A stretch of DNA of 64,000 bases from Micromonospora sp. NBC_01699 (GCF_036250065.1 NZ_CP109199.1:1736001-1800000); one strand, 5' to 3'; positions 41,003-49,240 are shown, counted from the first letter of the stretch. A program made the numbers and translations. The notes: generated by a model not told the origin, from the letters alone.

Positions 41003-42772
41003 TCAGAACGGGATGTCGTCGTCGGTCAGCGCGCCGGCCCCGGAGCCGACCACCGCGAACGGGTCGGCCGCCTGGGTGATCGAGCGCAGCGTCTCCGATG
41101 GGGCCTGACCGGCCTCGGAAACCCTGGTCGCCCAGGCCGGGAAGGGGAATTCCAGGCAGAGCGGGACCGGGATGTCCGGCTGGTTGACGAACATGGTGCC
41201 GGGTTTGGCCAGCAGGGCGCGCTGGCGTTGCGCCGGGGGCAGGAAGCCGTACTCGGGGCGGGACGCCTCGGCCGGGTCGAGCCGGCCGACCACCCGGATC
41301 GCCGAGTTGGTGACGATCCGCCGTTCGACCTCGCTGGCGGTCTGCTGGGCGCCGATCAGGATCACCCCGAGCGAGCGACCGCGTTCGGCGATGTCGAGCA
41401 GCACCTCCTTGATCGGGGAGGAGCCCTCGCGGGGTGCGTACTTGTTCAGCTCGTCGAGCACGACGAAGAGCAGCGGCTTGGCGGTGCCGGTCTTCTCCTT
41501 GTTCTCGAACTCGGTCTTCAGCGTCACGCCGACCACGAACCGCTGCGCCCGGTCCGGCAGGTTGTGCAGGTCGACCACGGTGACCTGGGCGCTCTCGGCG
41601 GTGTTGATCCGGTGCGGCCGGCGGGTGGCCAGGTCGCCCCGGATCAACCGGGCCAGGTCCTTCTTGCTGTTGATCAGGCGCCGGGCGAAGGCGTTCACCG
41701 TGCCGGTGTTGATCGCGCTGCCGGCCCAGGTGGACCGGGTCTCCTCGTCGGTGAGCTGCTCCACCACCTGGTCGACCAGGTCGGGGTAGGAGTGCACCCG
41801 GACCCCGTCGATGCTCACCCCGCCGTCGGCCGGCTGGGCGTAGCGGTGCAGGTGGGCGGTGACCGAGTGGACCACCATCGTGTACTGCTGGCGTTCGTCG
41901 TCGGCGTCGGCGAAGACGTACGGCAGCATCCGGTCGGAGCAGAACTCGCTCAGCGTCCAGTAGAAGCTGTCCACCCCGGTCAGTCGACTGCTCACGTCCG
42001 GGGTGCCGGAGGCGTCACCGGCCCTCGGCGGCGCGTAGACCCGAACGTCGGGGAACGCCCCGGCGGTGAGCCCGAGCTTCGCGTACGCCGCCGTGGTGGC
42101 CGCGTCGAGCCGGGTGTTCGGGTGGTCGAGGAAGAGCAGGTCCTCGCCCTTGACGTTGAAGATCAGCGCCTTGGCGTTGACCGCGTCGCCGCCGAGCACG
42201 CCGGAGCGGAACACCGAGTAGAGCAGGAAGGTCGCGAAGCTGGTCTTGGTCGCCACCCCGGAGATGCCGGAGATCGACACGTGCGCGCCCCGGCTGCCGT
42301 CGAGAAAGTCGGCGTTGAGGAAGACCGGCACCCCGTCCCGGCCGGTGCCCATCGGCACCCGCCGTTCCATCCGGTCGAAGTGCAGCGCCGAGTCGCGCGC
42401 CTCGCCGGTGGCCCGGTAGACCAGCGCGCCGGGTGACGGCGGCACGTAGAACTCCGGGTCGACCCGGGTGGTGGTGATCTCGGCGGCCTCCTGCACCTGG
42501 GCCGGCAGGGTGCCGTCGGCGATGGCGAAGACGTCCGAGTCGAACTGCGCGCCCTCGTGCCGGGCCCGGACCTGGGTGACCACCCCGGCGATTGTCACCG
42601 GTTCCCGGTCGGGCAGCTCACGCCGGGTCACCACCACGTCGTCGAGTTGCAGGTAGCTGTCCGGCCCGACGGCGGTCCAGAACTGTAGCGGGGTGGCGTC
42701 GGCGGTGCCCAGCACCCGGCCGACGACCGCGCCGGGGTCGGTCGGGTCGACGCCGTCGGGCGGGGTGCTCAT
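41003..42772 (-). CDS. herA: HerA-like DNA translocase
   Basis: 589 residues. An N-terminal HAS-barrel-like domain (FWTAVGPDSYLQLDDVVVTR, then VTIAGVVTQV) is followed by a FtsK-HerA ATPase core. Walker A is ISGISGVATKTSFATFLLYS (169-178), a variant with Thr where Gly normally precedes the Lys. Walker B is LFVVLDELNKYAP. Further landmarks are RSLGVILIGAQQTASEVERR and NSAIRVVGRLDPAEA. HerA forms hexamers that translocate DNA and drive NurA. It heads the operon herA-sbcD-sbcC-nurA. Confidence 0.88.
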   Translation of the reverse strand: MSTPPDGVDPTDPGAVVGRVLGTADATPLQFWTAVGPDSYLQLDDVVVTRRELPDREPVTIAGVVTQVRARHEGAQFDSDVFAIADGTLPAQVQEAAEITTTRVDPEFYVPPSPGALVYRATGEARDSALHFDRMERRVPMGTGRDGVPVFLNADFLDGSRGAHVSISGISGVATKTSFATFLLYSVFRSGVLGGDAVNAKALIFNVKGEDLLFLDHPNTRLDAATTAAYAKLGLTAGAFPDVRVYAPPRAGDASGTPDVSSRLTGVDSFYWTLSEFCSDRMLPYVFADADDERQQYTMVVHSVTAHLHRYAQPADGGVSIDGVRVHSYPDLVDQVVEQLTDEETRSTWAGSAINTGTVNAFARRLINSKKDLARLIRGDLATRRPHRINTAESAQVTVVDLHNLPDRAQRFVVGVTLKTEFENKEKTGTAKPLLFVVLDELNKYAPREGSSPIKEVLLDIAERGRSLGVILIGAQQTASEVERRIVTNSAIRVVGRLDPAEASRPEYGFLPPAQRQRALLAKPGTMFVNQPDIPVPLCLEFPFPAWATRVSEAGQAPSETLRSITQAADPFAVVGSGAGALTDDDIPF

Positions 42773-42978
42773 CGCCGTGCTCCGGCTCGCTGCGACGCGC
42801 GGACCGGGGTCGATCCGTGGGTGGGTTCCGACGCGCGGACCGGGGAGGCTTTCTGCTCAAGACACGACACGTGTTGCATCCTGCCCCACCTGTACGACAG
42901 CACGCCAAGTCGACGCGCCTGGGCCGGGGCGTCGGAACGTCGTACCGGTGGCGGGTTTCACGTCGTGGCACCCGGTGC

Positions 42979-43020
42979 GCTGTCCGGGGTGACGGGACGG
43001 TGGGTGTCACCCCGGACAGC
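42979..43020 (-). terminator. 15-bp hairpin terminator of the esterase gene
   Basis: GCTGTCCGGGGTGAC (42979-42993) pairs perfectly with 43006-43020; 12-base loop. It starts seven bases beyond the stop of the leftward esterase gene. The stretch 42773-42978 upstream of herA shows no gene but has a 16-bp direct repeat GACGCGCGGACCGGGG at 42794 and 42830. Confidence 0.8.
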
Positions 43021-43027
43021 CGCCGGG

Positions 43028-44404
43028 TCAGCTGACGGTGCAGGCGACGCCGTTGAGGGTGAACGAGGTCGGTCGACCGGTGTTCCCGGTGTGGTTGGCC
43101 TGGAAGCCGATGCTGGTGGATCCGTTCGGGCCGATGGTGGCGTTGTAGCCGACGTTGCGGGCGGTCACCGCGCCGCTGCTCGGACTGAAGGTGGCGTTCC
43201 AGCCGGAGGTGATGGTCTGCCCGGCCGGCAGGGTGAAGGCCAGGGTCCAGCCGTTGATCGGCGTGCTACCCCGGTTGCCGATGGTGATGGCGGTGGTCAG
43301 GCCGGTGTTCCACGAGTTGACGGTGTAACCGACCGCACAGCCGGCACCCACCGGCGGCGTGGTCGGCGGCGGCGTGGTGGGCGGGGGCGTGACGGGCGGC
43401 GTCGTCGGCGGCGGCGTGGTGGGCGGCGGGGTGACGGGCGGCGTCGTCGGCGGGGGAGTGGTCGGCGGCGGGGTGGTCGGCGGGGTGGTGGTGTTCAGGC
43501 CGAAGAAGCGGATCGCCTCGGCCGCGTTCACCGGCAGGTTGTGCGGTACGCCCTGCATGCTGATCGCCTCGACCGGGGCGGTGCCGCCGCTGCCGCCGTA
43601 CCGGGTGCGGGTGTAGCCGGACTGCGGGGTGTCGGTGAACGTCGGGGTCTGACCCAGCCCGTGGACGTTGGTCCACTGCTTGATCTCCTCGCCGAAGTTC
43701 GGGTAGCGCAGTGTCTCGTCGTTGGTGCCGTGCCACAGCTGCATTCTCGGCCGGGCGCCGGTGTAACCGGGGTACGCGTTGCGGGCCAGGTCACCCCACT
43801 GCTGCGCGGTACGGATGATCTGCCCGGTGGCGCACTGGGTGTTCCAGAAGGAGCCGTCGGTGGTGGCGAAGCAACTGTGCGGTACGCCAGCGAAGGCGGC
43901 GCCGGCCTTGAACACGTCGGGGTAGTTGCCGAGCAGGACGTTGGTCATCATCGCGCCGGACGAGACGCCGGTGGCGAACACCCGGTCCGGGTCGCCGTTG
44001 TACCGCTGCTGGACGTACCTGATCATCGACAGGATCGAGACCGGGTCGCTGCCGCCGTCGCGGCGCAGCGACTGCGCCGAGGCGACGTCGAAGCACTGGC
44101 CGCTGCGGGTGGCCGACGGGTAGATCACGATGAACCCGTACTGGTCGGCCTGGGCGGCGAACTGGGTGCCGGAGTAGAGCGCCGGTCCGGTTCCGGTGCA
44201 GTAGTGCAGGGCCACCAGGATGCCGGGTCGGGCGGCGACCCGGTCCGGGACGTACAGGTGCATCCGCAGGTTGCTGGGGTTGGTGCCGAAACCGGTCACC
44301 TCGGTCAGGGTGGCCGCGGCGGCCGGGGTGGCGACGGTCAGGCTCAGCAGGGCCAGCGCCGCCGCGGCCCCGGCCGCGCCGAGCAGCCGGACGAGTCGTT
44401 TCAT
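43028..44404 (-). CDS. Secreted esterase/PHB-depolymerase-type enzyme with CBM2
   Basis: 458 residues; ATG 44404 with AAGGGGAACGC upstream. Signal peptide MKRLVRLLGAAGAAAALALL, cleaved near TPAAAA. The catalytic domain is of the LpqC/PHB-depolymerase (CE1-like) type with nucleophile in FATGVSSGAMM (Ser148), LVALHYCTGTG and LWHGTNDETL. A (Thr-Pro)-rich linker with repeated PTTPP runs about residues 308-355. A C-terminal family-2 carbohydrate-binding module (CAVGYTVNSW, GWTLAFTLPAGQTITSGWNA) would bind cellulose or xylan. It is likely an acetyl-xylan or feruloyl esterase in plant cell wall breakdown. Confidence 0.9.
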   Translation of the reverse strand: MKRLVRLLGAAGAAAALALLSLTVATPAAAATLTEVTGFGTNPSNLRMHLYVPDRVAARPGILVALHYCTGTGPALYSGTQFAAQADQYGFIVIYPSATRSGQCFDVASAQSLRRDGGSDPVSILSMIRYVQQRYNGDPDRVFATGVSSGAMMTNVLLGNYPDVFKAGAAFAGVPHSCFATTDGSFWNTQCATGQIIRTAQQWGDLARNAYPGYTGARPRMQLWHGTNDETLRYPNFGEEIKQWTNVHGLGQTPTFTDTPQSGYTRTRYGGSGGTAPVEAISMQGVPHNLPVNAAEAIRFFGLNTTTPPTTPPPTTPPPTTPPVTPPPTTPPPTTPPVTPPPTTPPPTTPPVGAGCAVGYTVNSWNTGLTTAITIGNRGSTPINGWTLAFTLPAGQTITSGWNATFSPSSGAVTARNVGYNATIGPNGSTSIGFQANHTGNTGRPTSFTLNGVACTVS

Positions 44405-44490
44405 GCGTTCCCCTTCATGGTGGTGGGGGCCGATAGCGCCGGAGGGCTTGCCGGATGGCCCATGGTGGTGAAACATTCCGAAGTATGGAT

Positions 44491-44503
44491 CGAAAGTTTT
44501 CAC
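44491..44503 (-). promoter_or_regulatory. CGAAA-type inverted motif upstream of the esterase gene
   Basis: CGAAAGTTTTCAC contains the imperfect palindrome GAAAGTTTTC about 90 bases before the esterase start, in an AT-rich patch that could hold the promoter. CGAAA-type elements are described upstream of xylan and cellulose genes in streptomycetes, so this is a candidate operator. Confidence 0.25.
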
Positions 44504-44583
44504 TACACAAGAGATAGATAGACACAAGTATCCTCAGGTGGAAGGCCGTATTCTGGGCCGTAAAGTTTCGGTCCGGGGCCGGC

Positions 44584-45339
44584 TCAGATTGCCGAGTGGC
44601 CGCCGTCGACGCTGAGTGTGGCGCCGTGGATGTTCGACGCGTCGTCGCCGACCAGGAAGACCACCGCCTTCGCCACCTCGTCCGGCGTGCTGGCCCGCCG
44701 GGACGGCATCCGCATGATCATCGGGGCCAGGTACTCCTCCAGCGCCGCGACCTTCTCGGTGAAGGTCGGGCCGGGCGCGACCGTGTTCACCCGTACACCG
44801 TGGGGTCCGTACTCGGCGGCCCAGGACTTGGTCAGCGAGTGGATCGCCGCCTTGGTGGTGCTGTAGAGGGCGGACCCGGCCGAGCCGGCGAGCCCGCTGA
44901 TCGAGCCGATGTTGACGATCGCGCCGCTGCCCCGCGCCGCCATCTCCGGTGCGACGAGGCCGGTCAGCAGGAACGCGGCCTTGACGTTGATCGCCAACGC
45001 GCGGTCGATCACCTCCTCGGGGACCTCCCCGGTCGGGGTGGGGGTGAGCAGCATGGCGGCGTTGTTCACCAGGATGTCGAGCGTCGCGCCGGTCGCGGTC
45101 CGGGCGGCCTCGGCGAGTTCGCGTACGGCGGTCGCGCCCCGCGCCAGGTCGGCGCGGACGAAGGTGGCCCGGCCGCCCCACTCGGCGATGCCGGCGACGA
45201 CCTTCTCGCCCCGGCCGGTGTCGCGGCCGCTGACCACGACGTGGGCGCCCTCGGCGGCCAGTGCTCGGGCGACGGCGACGCCGATGCCGTCGGTCGACCC
45301 GGTGACCAGGGCGGTGCGGTCCTGAAGACGTGCGGACAC
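44584..45339 (-). CDS. Short-chain dehydrogenase/reductase
   Basis: 251 residues; GTG 45339 after GAGGAGAAACGATC. Motifs: ALVTGSTDGIGVAVARAL, LDILVNNAAMLL (NNAA in place of NNAG), catalytic Ser in VNIGSISGLAG, YSTTKAAIHSL and the C-terminal IHGATLSVDGGHSAI typical of FabG-like SDRs. It is transcribed divergently from a TetR regulator with an operator between them, so it is probably induced by that regulator's ligand. Substrate unknown. Confidence 0.93.
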   Translation of the reverse strand: MSARLQDRTALVTGSTDGIGVAVARALAAEGAHVVVSGRDTGRGEKVVAGIAEWGGRATFVRADLARGATAVRELAEAARTATGATLDILVNNAAMLLTPTPTGEVPEEVIDRALAINVKAAFLLTGLVAPEMAARGSGAIVNIGSISGLAGSAGSALYSTTKAAIHSLTKSWAAEYGPHGVRVNTVAPGPTFTEKVAALEEYLAPMIMRMPSRRASTPDEVAKAVVFLVGDDASNIHGATLSVDGGHSAI

Positions 45340-45395
45340 GATCGTTTCTCCTCTGTGTGGGGGGAAGGTGTGCGATCCACGGTGCCCGCGATAAA

Positions 45396-45413
45396 CTGGA
45401 CCCGCAAGTCCAG
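45396..45413. promoter_or_regulatory. TetR-type operator between SDR and regulator
   Basis: CTGGAC-CCGCAA-GTCCAG, a perfect 6-bp inverted repeat with 6-base spacer. It overlaps a -10-like TAAACT (45392-45397) and lies 18 bases before the TetR start, so binding would repress the regulator and possibly the divergent SDR. Confidence 0.6.
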
Positions 45414-45431
45414 AAAAAGGAGGTGGTCGGC

Positions 45432-46076
45432 GTGACCGGGACACTGACCCCGAAGGGTGCGGCGACCCGACAGCGGATCGTCGAGGGTGCCGCCGCCGAG
45501 ATCCGTGAGCGAGGCATCGCCGTCACCACCCTCGACGACGTACGCGCCCGCACCGGCACCAGCAAGAGCCAGCTCTTCCACTACTTCCCCGAGGGCAAGG
45601 AGGAACTGCTGCTGGCGGTGGCCCGGTACGAGGCCGACCGGGTGCTGTCCGACCAGCAACCGTTCCTCGGCGACCTCACCTCCTGGCCCGCCTGGTACGC
45701 CTGGCGCGACGCGGTCGTGGCCCGCTACCTGGATCAGGGCCAGCACTGCCCGCTCAACCTGCTGGTCTCGCAACTCGGCCGCAGCACCCCCGGCGCCCAG
45801 GCGGTGGTGCAGGCGCTGATGCGCCAGTGGCAGTCGGAGATCGAGCGGGGGCTGCGGCACATGCGCGACGCGGGCGAGGTCGACCCGGAACTGGACACCG
45901 ACCGGGCGGCGGCGGCCCTGCTCGCCGGGATCCAGGGCGGCGTGGTGATCATGCTCTCCACCGGCCGGATCACCCACCTCGAAGCCGCGCTCGACCTGAC
46001 CATCGAGAACCTCCGCCGGGGCGGGCCGACCGGCGGCCGGGGCCTTCGTGTGTCGCGGCCGGAGACGCTAGCGTGA
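45432..46076 (+). CDS. TetR-family regulator
   Basis: 214 residues; GTG 45432 with AAGGAGGTG nine bases upstream. HTH: RQRIVEGAAAEIRERGIAVT and LDDVRARTGTSKSQLFHYF, ending in PEGKEELL. The C-terminal domain has CPLNLLVSQLGRS and ALLAGIQGGVVIMLST, as in the TetR_C subgroup around conserved cysteine. It faces the SDR gene 92 bases away, with a symmetric operator in between, and probably represses both. Confidence 0.93.
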   Translation: MTGTLTPKGAATRQRIVEGAAAEIRERGIAVTTLDDVRARTGTSKSQLFHYFPEGKEELLLAVARYEADRVLSDQQPFLGDLTSWPAWYAWRDAVVARYLDQGQHCPLNLLVSQLGRSTPGAQAVVQALMRQWQSEIERGLRHMRDAGEVDPELDTDRAAAALLAGIQGGVVIMLSTGRITHLEAALDLTIENLRRGGPTGGRGLRVSRPETLA

Positions 46077-46080
46077 CGCC

Positions 46081-46179
46081 GTGGACGTGACCGGAGATGG
46101 CGAACCGATCGCCGTGGACGTGACCGGGGATGGCGAACCGATCGCCGTGGACGTGACCGGGATTGGCGAACCGATCGCC
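46081..46179 (+). repeat. Three tandem 33-bp repeats at the 5' end of a gene
   Basis: Units at 46081-46113, 46114-46146 and 46147-46179, each GTGGACGTGACCGG then a variable base or two and TGGCGAACCGATCGCC. Only two or three bases differ between copies. The unit length is a multiple of three, so copy-number change would keep the reading frame. Confidence 0.95.
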
Positions 46180-46707
46180 GCGTCGCTGGCCGGACGGCTG
46201 GCCGCGCTCGCCTTCGTCGACCGCAGCCAGGAACAGGTCACCGCGCTGCTGGTGGAGGAGATAGCGGCCTGGGCGACCGGCCGGGGCTGGCGGGTCTACC
46301 GCCGGGCCGCGAGCGTGCTGCCGCTACCCCCGCCGTACGCGCACCGGCACTCGTTCCTCGACGTGGCCTGTGCCCGGCCGGACGGCCCACCGCTCGCGGT
46401 CGAGATCGACCGGACCGACCGTCGCCGCTCGGTGGAGAAGCTGCTGGCCGAGGCCGCCGCCGGCCGGATCCCGATCTGGGTACGGTGGGGCAGCCGTGGC
46501 TTCGAACCGCCGCCGTCGCCGATCCACCTGGTCACCTGCCCGGTCACCGCCCGGCCCGGCGCCGATCCGAAGGCCCGGCTCTACTCCCGGCAGCCGGTCC
46601 ACGACCGTCCCGCCCCGGCCCACGCGGCGGTGGGCCTGCGGGTCGACGAGCAGACCGACCTGTTCGCCGGCCCGGCCGCGCCACCGGGGGTCCCGTCCCC
46701 GGAATAG
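46081..46707 (+). CDS. Hypothetical protein with three N-terminal 11-residue repeats
   Basis: 208 residues if the first GTG is used. The first 33 residues are three copies of VDVTGxGEPIA. The remainder looks globular (LAALAFVDRSQEQVTALLVE, YRRAASVLPLP, HSFLDVACARPDGPPLAVEI, RRSVEKLLAEAA, IPIWVRWG). The DxA...(V)EID pattern in a strand-helix context recalls restriction-endonuclease-like folds, but I cannot assign it. Each repeat starts with GTG, so the true start could be any of the three. It begins four bases after the TetR stop. Confidence 0.65.
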   Translation: MDVTGDGEPIAVDVTGDGEPIAVDVTGIGEPIAASLAGRLAALAFVDRSQEQVTALLVEEIAAWATGRGWRVYRRAASVLPLPPPYAHRHSFLDVACARPDGPPLAVEIDRTDRRRSVEKLLAEAAAGRIPIWVRWGSRGFEPPPSPIHLVTCPVTARPGADPKARLYSRQPVHDRPAPAHAAVGLRVDEQTDLFAGPAAPPGVPSPE

Positions 46708-46720
46708 GCGCCGTGCCGGG

Positions 46721-48103
46721 TCACCAGTTCCAGCTGTGCCGGTCCGCCAGGTCGCGGTGTCCGCCGGCCGCCGCCGCCACCTGCCCGCCGAGCCGGCGCA
46801 GCAGCGGCACGACGAGCCAGAGCAGCAGTACGGCGTAGAACACCAGGGTTCCGCGCTGCAACCCGGTCAGCTCCGGGGTGTCCACGAAGGGGTACCACAG
46901 CGGGCTGAACTCGGGCGTGAAGTGGCACAGCCCCTCCAGGTGGTAGTTGTTCTCGTAACAGGTCCACGGCCGCAACTGCCCGTAGACGAGGCTGTTCGCC
47001 GCCCCCCAGACCGAGAGCGCGAGCGCGCCCAGCGTCGCCACGTTCACCCAGGGCCCGGCCCGCCCCGGTTCCAGGCTCACGGCCAGGGCCAGGGCGGCGG
47101 GCAGCATCGCGATCAGGAAGAACCTCGGCCCCCAGTACATGCCGCCGTACCAGCCCCACCACTTGGCGTACAGCAGCACCAGCCCGGCCACGAACACCGC
47201 CCACAGCAGCCAGACCGTCCACAGTTCCGGTGCGGCCTGCCGCAGCCGTTCGCGGACCGGCAGGAACAGGCCCGGGGTGAACCAGACCAGCCCCTTGCCG
47301 AAGGAGAACAGGATGGCGACCAACCCGAGCAGGAACGGGTACGAGAATCCCGGCTCCCCCGAGTACGGCAGCACCGTCGGGCCGCCACCGTGCCCCGCGT
47401 ACGAGCTGTGCAGTGGGTCGCCGAACCGCCACCACGACTCGCCGATGATCAGGGCGGCGGCGACCGGCAGGGCCGCGAGGTAGCGCACCCGGCGGCGGCG
47501 CAGGCAGAGCACTCCGACGACCAGTCCGAGCGCGACGATCGAGCCGGGGGTGTTGGCGACGCCGAGGACCACCGCCGCCCAGCCGGCCGCCCTGGTCGCC
47601 CACCTGGTGTCCGGCAGCACCACGGCCAGCAGGCCGACGCCGACCGTCGTCGCGGTGAACACCTCGCCGTAGAAGTCCGGTACGTGCGCCGCGATCATGC
47701 TCCCGCCGACCAGCAACAGCAGGAACCGACGGCGCGTACGGGCCGGCACCCGGCCGTGCAGCAGCAGGTAGATCGCGGCCAGCCCGACCATGAACAGCAT
47801 GAAGTTGTACTGCACCAGCCAGATCTGGGTGTTGCCGTACCAGTGCCCGATCACCCACAGCGGCGTCGCGAACAGCGGCCCGATCATCGAGTACTGGGTG
47901 CCCGGCAGCTGGTGTTGTTCGAGCAGTTCGAGCAGGGCCTGGTAGCGGGCGAGACCGTCGCCCATCATCGGTGGCTTCGGGGTGACGGCCAGCAGCATCA
48001 CCCCGATCCCGAACAGGATCCGCTCCACGGCCGCCCCGACCCGGCCCGGAGCGTCGGCTGCTGGCGCGATCGTCGCCGGAGCGTCGGCTACTGGCGCGGT
48101 CAT
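46721..48103 (-). CDS. Multi-pass membrane protein, possibly a GT-C-type glycosyltransferase
   Basis: 460 residues; ATG 48103 with GGGGAG eight bases upstream. About eleven hydrophobic helices. An early loop has PPMMGDGLARYQALLEL, reminiscent of the Asp-containing first loop of GT-C enzymes. Later loops include GESWWRFGDPLHSSY, KGLVWFTPGLFLPVRERL and KWWGWYGGMYWGPRFF. Such proteins add sugars from lipid carriers outside the membrane, but no decisive motif is visible, so the function is open. It converges on the repeat-bearing gene with only 13 bases between. Confidence 0.75.
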   Translation of the reverse strand: MTAPVADAPATIAPAADAPGRVGAAVERILFGIGVMLLAVTPKPPMMGDGLARYQALLELLEQHQLPGTQYSMIGPLFATPLWVIGHWYGNTQIWLVQYNFMLFMVGLAAIYLLLHGRVPARTRRRFLLLLVGGSMIAAHVPDFYGEVFTATTVGVGLLAVVLPDTRWATRAAGWAAVVLGVANTPGSIVALGLVVGVLCLRRRRVRYLAALPVAAALIIGESWWRFGDPLHSSYAGHGGGPTVLPYSGEPGFSYPFLLGLVAILFSFGKGLVWFTPGLFLPVRERLRQAAPELWTVWLLWAVFVAGLVLLYAKWWGWYGGMYWGPRFFLIAMLPAALALAVSLEPGRAGPWVNVATLGALALSVWGAANSLVYGQLRPWTCYENNYHLEGLCHFTPEFSPLWYPFVDTPELTGLQRGTLVFYAVLLLWLVVPLLRRLGGQVAAAAGGHRDLADRHSWNW

Positions 48104-48122
48104 CGACAGTCTCCCCGTAACG

Positions 48123-48160
48123 GTCTGCATGGGCGGACCGTCGGGTCCGCCCATGCAGAC
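48123..48160 (-). terminator. 17-bp hairpin in the leader of the membrane-protein gene
   Basis: GTCTGCATGGGCGGACC (48123-48139) pairs perfectly with 48144-48160 around GTCG. It lies 85 bases after the stop of the RibD-like gene and only 20 bases before the start of the membrane protein. It can terminate the first and would also lie in the leader of the second. Confidence 0.7.
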
Positions 48161-48245
48161 TGCCAGGAAACCGGGACCCGCTCTATAGACGAAGACTGAT
48201 TAATATCGCCCGGTTGGTCGAGTTGCCGCCGCGCCGGGTAGGTGC

Positions 48246-49124
48246 TCAGTCGCGGGTGTAGCGCAGCAGTAGCGTCGACTCGGCGGCGAGCAGGTGGCGC
48301 AACCCCATCCCGCGCGGTGGGCTCGGCGTACCGGCGGTGATCCGGCCCGCCCCGGCCCCGGCCAGCAGCGGGGACACGGTCAGGCAGACCTCGTCCACCA
48401 GGTCGTCGGTGGTGAGCGCGCCGAACAGGTACGGCCCGCCCTCGCAGAGCAGTTGCCGGTGGCCCCGCCGGTGCAGTTCGCCCAGCCCGGCCGCCAGGTC
48501 GACCCGGTCGACCAGGTCGGCCCGGTCGTTCTGGTCCACCAGTCCGACCCGGTTGACCAGGCCGATCTCGGTGGACTCCGCGCTGCGGCTGTTCGGGTCT
48601 TGCGGGTCGGCGCTGACCCGAATCAGGTCGGCGACGGCGGTCAGCCCGGCCGGCGGGGTGGAGCGCCCGTGGGTGAGCACCACCGGGCGGACCGGGGCGT
48701 TCGCGAACGCCGCCTGCCGGGGGTCGAGGTCCAGCGCCCCGGAGACCACCACCAGGGTCGGGTACTCGGCCAGCCCGTGCGCGCGCCGCCAGGCCCGGCG
48801 ACGCTCGTCGAGGCGTACCGGGCCGTAGTTCTCCTGGCGGAGGGTGCCGGCGCCGACCACCAGGGCGTCGCAGAGCATCCGGAGTACGCCGAAGACCCGC
48901 TTGTCCGGGCCACCGGACAGCCCGGCGGAGAACCCGTCGACGGCCACCGCCCCGTCGATGCTGGAGACGAAGTTGACCCGGAGGTGCGGCTGCTCGGTCC
49001 GGCCGTACAGCGCGGCGAGGGCGGCGTCGTCCAGTGGCGTACCGTCCGGCGCCGGCCAGAGCCGGTGGATCGGCGTACGCGGGTCGGTGGGTGGGGTGGG
49101 CGCGGCGGCGGTGGACTCGGTCAT
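48246..49124 (-). CDS. RibD C-terminal-type pyrimidine reductase family protein
   Basis: 292 residues. DHFR-like fold of the RibD_C family: LRVNFVSSIDGAVAVDGFSA, GPDKRVFGVLRMLCDALVVG followed by AGTLR, CEGGPYLFGALTTDDLVDE and CLTVSPLLAG. In riboflavin synthesis RibD_C reduces the ribosyl group using NADPH; free-standing members may do this or other pyrimidine reductions. Residues 170-210 include a NRVGLVDQNDRADLVDRVDL stretch unusual for the family. Its ATG overlaps the stop of a tiny Cys-rich gene (ATGA). Confidence 0.88.
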   Translation of the reverse strand: MTESTAAAPTPPTDPRTPIHRLWPAPDGTPLDDAALAALYGRTEQPHLRVNFVSSIDGAVAVDGFSAGLSGGPDKRVFGVLRMLCDALVVGAGTLRQENYGPVRLDERRRAWRRAHGLAEYPTLVVVSGALDLDPRQAAFANAPVRPVVLTHGRSTPPAGLTAVADLIRVSADPQDPNSRSAESTEIGLVNRVGLVDQNDRADLVDRVDLAAGLGELHRRGHRQLLCEGGPYLFGALTTDDLVDEVCLTVSPLLAGAGAGRITAGTPSPPRGMGLRHLLAAESTLLLRYTRD

Positions 49125-49240
49125 TCGCCGGCCGGTCCGGTCACCGGAGGGGTCGGCGCCGGGGCCCGGTGCTGGCAGTCGCACCAGTTCCGGCCGGGGC
49201 ACTGGCCATGCCGCCGCTCGCGGCACGCTCGGCAGATCAT
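49121..49240 (-). CDS. 39-residue Cys-rich protein coupled to the reductase gene
   Basis: Sequence starts MICRACRERRHGQCPGRNWC and continues DCQHR, then a Pro/Thr tail. It has five cysteines and two histidines, enough for a compact zinc site. Its TGA overlaps the ATG of the RibD-like gene, so it is translated just ahead of it. Similar tiny CxxC...WCDCQHR proteins occur in this group of bacteria, as I recall, but no function is known to me. Confidence 0.6.
   Translation of the reverse strand: MICRACRERRHGQCPGRNWCDCQHRAPAPTPPVTGPAGE

Noticed and set aside
42794-42845. 16-bp direct repeat GACGCGCGGACCGGGG
   Set aside because: Only two copies, common base composition, and no flanking structure; may be chance or a small duplication upstream of herA.
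46081-46179. CRISPR or integron-like repeats
   Set aside because: Contiguous 33-bp units without unique spacers, at the start of a reading frame.
46296-46623. Leftward frames antisense to the repeat-bearing gene
   Set aside because: No motifs, and the rightward gene has normal codon-position GC pattern by eye.
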